Below, piece after piece: positions 51,692-54,040 of a stretch of DNA of 54,040 nt (positions are counted from its first letter, which is position 1; every line of letters begins with the position of its first letter). Position numbers and translations under genes: made by a program. The DNA is from Thermodesulfobacteriota bacterium (lineage in GTDB: Bacteria > Desulfobacterota > Desulfobacteria > Desulfobacterales > JAUWMJ01), in assembly GCA_034189135.1 (NCBI GenBank), contig JAXHVO010000007.1:1-54040 (forward strand). The letters are read 5' to 3'. Below the pieces are notes generated by a model. It worked only from the letters and a program-made list of their open reading frames with translations, had not been told where the DNA came from and searched no databases.

Positions 51692-52051
51692 CTAAAACAG
51701 CTTGCTGCCTATTTTTGCATTTACCGCCGGCGATACAAAGGTGGCTTCACCACTCTCCGCCTTGGGGTATTGAACTCCTAAAATAAGAACCTCGGATTTG
51801 ATAGGGCCCATTTGTCTGGGCTCAAAATTCAATACACCCAGCACAAGCCTGTCTTTCACTTCCTCAGGGGAGTGCATGGTAAAACGACCGTAGCTTATCC
51901 GGTTTCCAAATTTCCCGAAGTCTATGGTCATCTTATAGGTTGGCTTATGTGTTCTTGTTTCAAAACTAACGTCTATGACCCTACCCACCCGAATATCGAG
52001 TTTGTCGAATGTTTTTTCGAAAGATACAATTGGTTTTGTATGTTTTGCCAT
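51692..52051 (-). CDS. csaA: CsaA-like tRNA-binding-domain protein
   Basis: The 119-residue protein is a stand-alone OB-fold tRNA-binding domain of the CsaA/EMAP-II type. The motif FDKLDIRVGRVIDV (residues 15-28) is the hallmark, followed by YKMTIDFGKFG, a RLVLGVLNFEPRQMGP stretch and VLILGVQ with a C-terminal GSKLF tail. CsaA of Bacillus binds tRNA and acts as a dimeric export-related chaperone, so the family has a mixed record of roles. The length fits CsaA (about 110 residues). A GAAAGGAGC ribosome site precedes the ATG. No other translation or export gene is adjacent. Confidence 0.88.
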   Translation of the reverse strand: MAKHTKPIVSFEKTFDKLDIRVGRVIDVSFETRTHKPTYKMTIDFGKFGNRISYGRFTMHSPEEVKDRLVLGVLNFEPRQMGPIKSEVLILGVQYPKAESGEATFVSPAVNAKIGSKLF

Positions 52052-52558
52052 TTATAGCTCCTTTCTACAATCCGTCCAGCTATCTCCCAACGTATGTCAA
52101 CAGTTCTGAAATCTCAACTGCTGTGGAAATTAACCGCTTGGATAATGACACGTTGAGTATTTTTACAGATAAAATGTCTTTCATTTCTTTACAGCCACAC
52201 CAAACAATACCCAAGTCGATGTAGCAATAAAGGCGGCGATTGCTAAAGCGACTGCTGAATTGACAGCGCTGGGCAGACAGGCTGCTTGTCAGAGCAAAAG
52301 TTGGCAAATACCGACTTCCTGTACGTAAAATCCTGTCTTGACAGCAAAGAAGCCATACGGTATCTTGATTTCATTCATTTGTATTATAATGAAATCTTCC
52401 GTTTAGTTTTAACCCTCGCTACTTATTGATATTCAACCGATTGTAGTGCACAACCTTAACTTTTCCCTTACTTTTGATCCAAAAAGGGATGCTTTATCAT
52501 TTATCATATTTTTTTTAACCCTTGGAATGGCTAACACTTATTTCATAAGGAGGAAATC
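52052..52558. other. Spacer with a decayed ORF
   Basis: No intact gene. An open stretch at about 52170-52330 on the plus strand reads VDVAIKAAIAKATAELTALGRQ, of coding character, but lacks a start codon and ribosome site. It is probably a remnant. The last 100 bp before 52559 must carry the promoter of the beta-barrel gene; no clear boxes were fixed. Confidence 0.45.
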
Positions 52559-53149
52559 ATGAAAAAGCAAATTCTTATTTTATTGTGTGTATTTGTGCTC
52601 TCGGCCGCCTTATGTCCAGGCATCAGTTCTGCCAAAGGTCAAAAAAATGCTGTTAATGCAGGAGGATGGGGCATTTTAGGACTTGATCTGGATGCCTTTG
52701 TTCGAGCCGCTGAATTTGAAACACTATTGACCAATAACCTATCGATTCTCGGTCGTGTTTCTGCCCTTGATTATGAGTATGATGAAACTGGTTATGAAGA
52801 AGACGGTGAGGGAATCGGCCTGGGAGCAGGCGTTCGTTATTACTTTTCCGGTTCGGGCTTGGATGGATTCTATCTGGGCGGCTCTTTAGAATTCTGGGAC
52901 GTTGAATATGACTTCGAAGAATACAATTCTATTTTTGGCGAAGGTGACCTCAAGGCCGTAAATGTCAGCGCTGAAGCCGGTTACCGGTTTATGTTCAATA
53001 AAAATATGGGTATTGTCCCCAATGCCAGACTGGGAAATTTTTTCACTTTTGACGAAGACTGCACCCTCAATTCTGGTGTGCCTTGTAGTAATGATAGTGA
53101 GCTCGGAATTTACCTGGTTCTTGGCGTTCTTTTCACCTTTTCGTTCTAG
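52559..53149 (+). CDS. Outer-membrane beta-barrel protein
   Basis: The 196-residue protein has a Sec signal peptide (hydrophobic stretch about residues 4-20, cleavage after SSAKG region). Alternating short strands follow, with aromatic girdle patterns: GIGLGAGVRYYF, GFYLGGSLEFWDVEYDF, VSAEAGYRFMF. It ends in the typical C-terminal strand LVLGVLFTFSF with terminal Phe, the signal for outer-membrane insertion. Eight strands are likely. It resembles small OmpA/Opa-like or DUF3575-type barrels. The ribosome site AAGGAGG is ideal and spaced seven bases from the ATG. A hairpin at 53203-53228 lies 54 bp past the stop and may end transcription. A role in the envelope is inferred from the fold; the substrate, if any, is unknown. 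Confidence 0.82.
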   Translation: MKKQILILLCVFVLSAALCPGISSAKGQKNAVNAGGWGILGLDLDAFVRAAEFETLLTNNLSILGRVSALDYEYDETGYEEDGEGIGLGAGVRYYFSGSGLDGFYLGGSLEFWDVEYDFEEYNSIFGEGDLKAVNVSAEAGYRFMFNKNMGIVPNARLGNFFTFDEDCTLNSGVPCSNDSELGIYLVLGVLFTFSF

Positions 53150-53202
53150 CGATTATGGGGCATGAGAAAAAAGGGATAATGATATGTACACCTAACTGAA
53201 AA

Positions 53203-53228
53203 GGGGTTGGTATTTATCTCCCAACCCC
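53203..53228 (+). terminator. Possible terminator of the beta-barrel gene
   Basis: GGGGTTGG (53203-53210) pairs with CCAACCCC (53221-53228) around a ten-base loop, followed by AAAATATTTT. The stem is strong, but the T-run is mixed with A. Confidence 0.5.
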
Positions 53229-53309
53229 AAAATATTTTCATATGGTGTTATATGGTTATCACAAGAAGATAAGGGCTTCAAAATTTTGTGATTACCCCAA
53301 TCTGTACGT

Positions 53310-53922
53310 GACAAATTGATAGTTGCTATCTAACTGTTAATAAATAGGCATTTATCAATCAATAAAAAAAGAGTTCTCCTGTGGGTGGTATATAAAAAAT
53401 CAAATTCTTATTGTGGATCTTTTTCCATTGCGCTTTTTTCAATCTGCAATCGAGTTTAGCCTGTTCGCATTCAACCGGATCACCTTCCCAGGTAAGCAGT
53501 CAAGCCACAAACCGGTCACTATTTTAGTCGATCATCTTTACCCGATCTTGGCAGTTGAAAAGGACGCTTATCACATGTTTTAAATATGCCTGTTTTTATG
53601 GGATATCCTCAATCATCAGTCTGGTTTTTCTTGACACTAAATGCTGACCTATAATATCTAAATTTTAATATTGTGCTCATATAAAGCCCAATCTCGCTCC
53701 AATAATTGCTTTTGCTTAACCATTTTTGGCTCTTGCTACCTATCATTGAATTGATGCTCAACTTCTAAATACTCTACCCTATATAACATACTGGCTTTTC
53801 TCAAATTTAATCTATCAATTTAGGTAAAGATTAATATGGAGAATCCCCTCAAAATCTGCATGCCTTGCTCCTGGTAGGCTATAGATGCTCTATCAGGAAC
53901 TAAAAAATTCATCTCTTACCTA
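53310..53922. repeat. Inverted copy of the dispersed intergenic repeat, and ORF remnant
   Basis: The reverse complement of 53810-53922 matches 12742-12860, and that of 53581-53860 matches 13288-13570 (CTTTACCTAAATTGATAG core). The stretch 53317-53333 matches one near 12920. Between them, 53355-53583 holds an open frame on the plus strand (FNRITFPGKQSSHKPVTILV) with no start codon. No gene is called in the 891 bp between 53150 and the window end. Confidence 0.65.
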
Positions 53923-54040
53923 GTGTCCATCCACGGATATAACTATCCGTAATACATAAAAAAAGCGCATTTTGTAGTGGACTTTTTATTCTTTTTGCAG
54001 TATATGAAAAAGCGACAACAATTTGATATAACTACAAAAC

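Noticed and set aside
52080-52307. 75-codon minus-strand ORF between csaA and the beta-barrel gene
   Set aside because: No ribosome site; the opposite strand shows better coding character.
53355-53583. Open frame of about 75 codons inside the inverted repeat copy
   Set aside because: No start codon or ribosome site and no recognisable family; noted only as a possible remnant.

Overview
The window reads as a chromosomal segment of an anaerobic Gram-negative bacterium, most likely a Desulfobacterales-type member of the Desulfobacterota. That placement is inferred from moderate-to-low G+C, Deltaproteobacteria-type gene content (MlaC next to an RND exporter, stand-alone AICAR transformylase, DUF169 protein, several class III cyclases with TPR tails) and long intergenic spaces full of palindromic repeats. 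No rRNA, tRNA or CRISPR array was recognised. No complete insertion sequence was seen, but there are several non-autonomous palindromic elements.

Layout. 1-4.5 kb: envelope and proteostasis genes (RlpA, Lon, two divergent Hsp20 chaperones). 4.9-8.3 kb: an MFS transporter and a cyclase-TPR receptor. 8.6-13.6 kb: a poorly known accessory stretch with a lipoprotein gene broken by one in-frame TGA, two exported proteins of unknown function and a degenerate dispersed repeat. 13.6-16.6 kb: a Cys-rich protein, an atypical serine hydroxymethyltransferase and a gene-poor spacer holding an orphan operator/promoter. 16.6-27 kb: signalling (a 1122-residue zinc-ribbon/cyclase/ATPase/TPR protein, a 7TM-PAS histidine kinase, an OmpR-type two-component pair) around a terpene-cyclase-like protein and an acyltransferase. 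27-35 kb: nitronate monooxygenase, a DUF3108 protein, a three-gene HipBST toxin-antitoxin module with four operators, histidine ammonia-lyase, a PEBP protein and SppA. 35-39 kb: a paralogue of the giant cyclase. 39-47 kb: MlaC and an RND/MMPL exporter, AICAR transformylase, and an ankyrin protein with a small membrane partner. 47-54 kb: DUF169 protein, a YefM/YoeB module, a Tat-exported amidohydrolase, a CsaA-like protein and an outer-membrane beta-barrel protein, separated by repeat-rich DNA.

How the genes work together. Three class III cyclases and three sensor/regulator proteins make the segment rich in signalling, but no cAMP receptor is encoded here. MlaC plus RND suggests lipid traffic at the envelope, along with RlpA, SppA and the lipoproteins. 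Two toxin-antitoxin modules each have promoter-embedded palindromic operators. A third operator-promoter of the same design (16115-16170) no longer precedes an intact gene. Decayed remnants (an MFS fragment at 22570-22695, the nonsense-interrupted lipoprotein, ORFs without starts) and repeat elements suggest ongoing turnover of accessory DNA.

All calls come from reading the sequence. No database search was run, and family names rest on recognised motifs.
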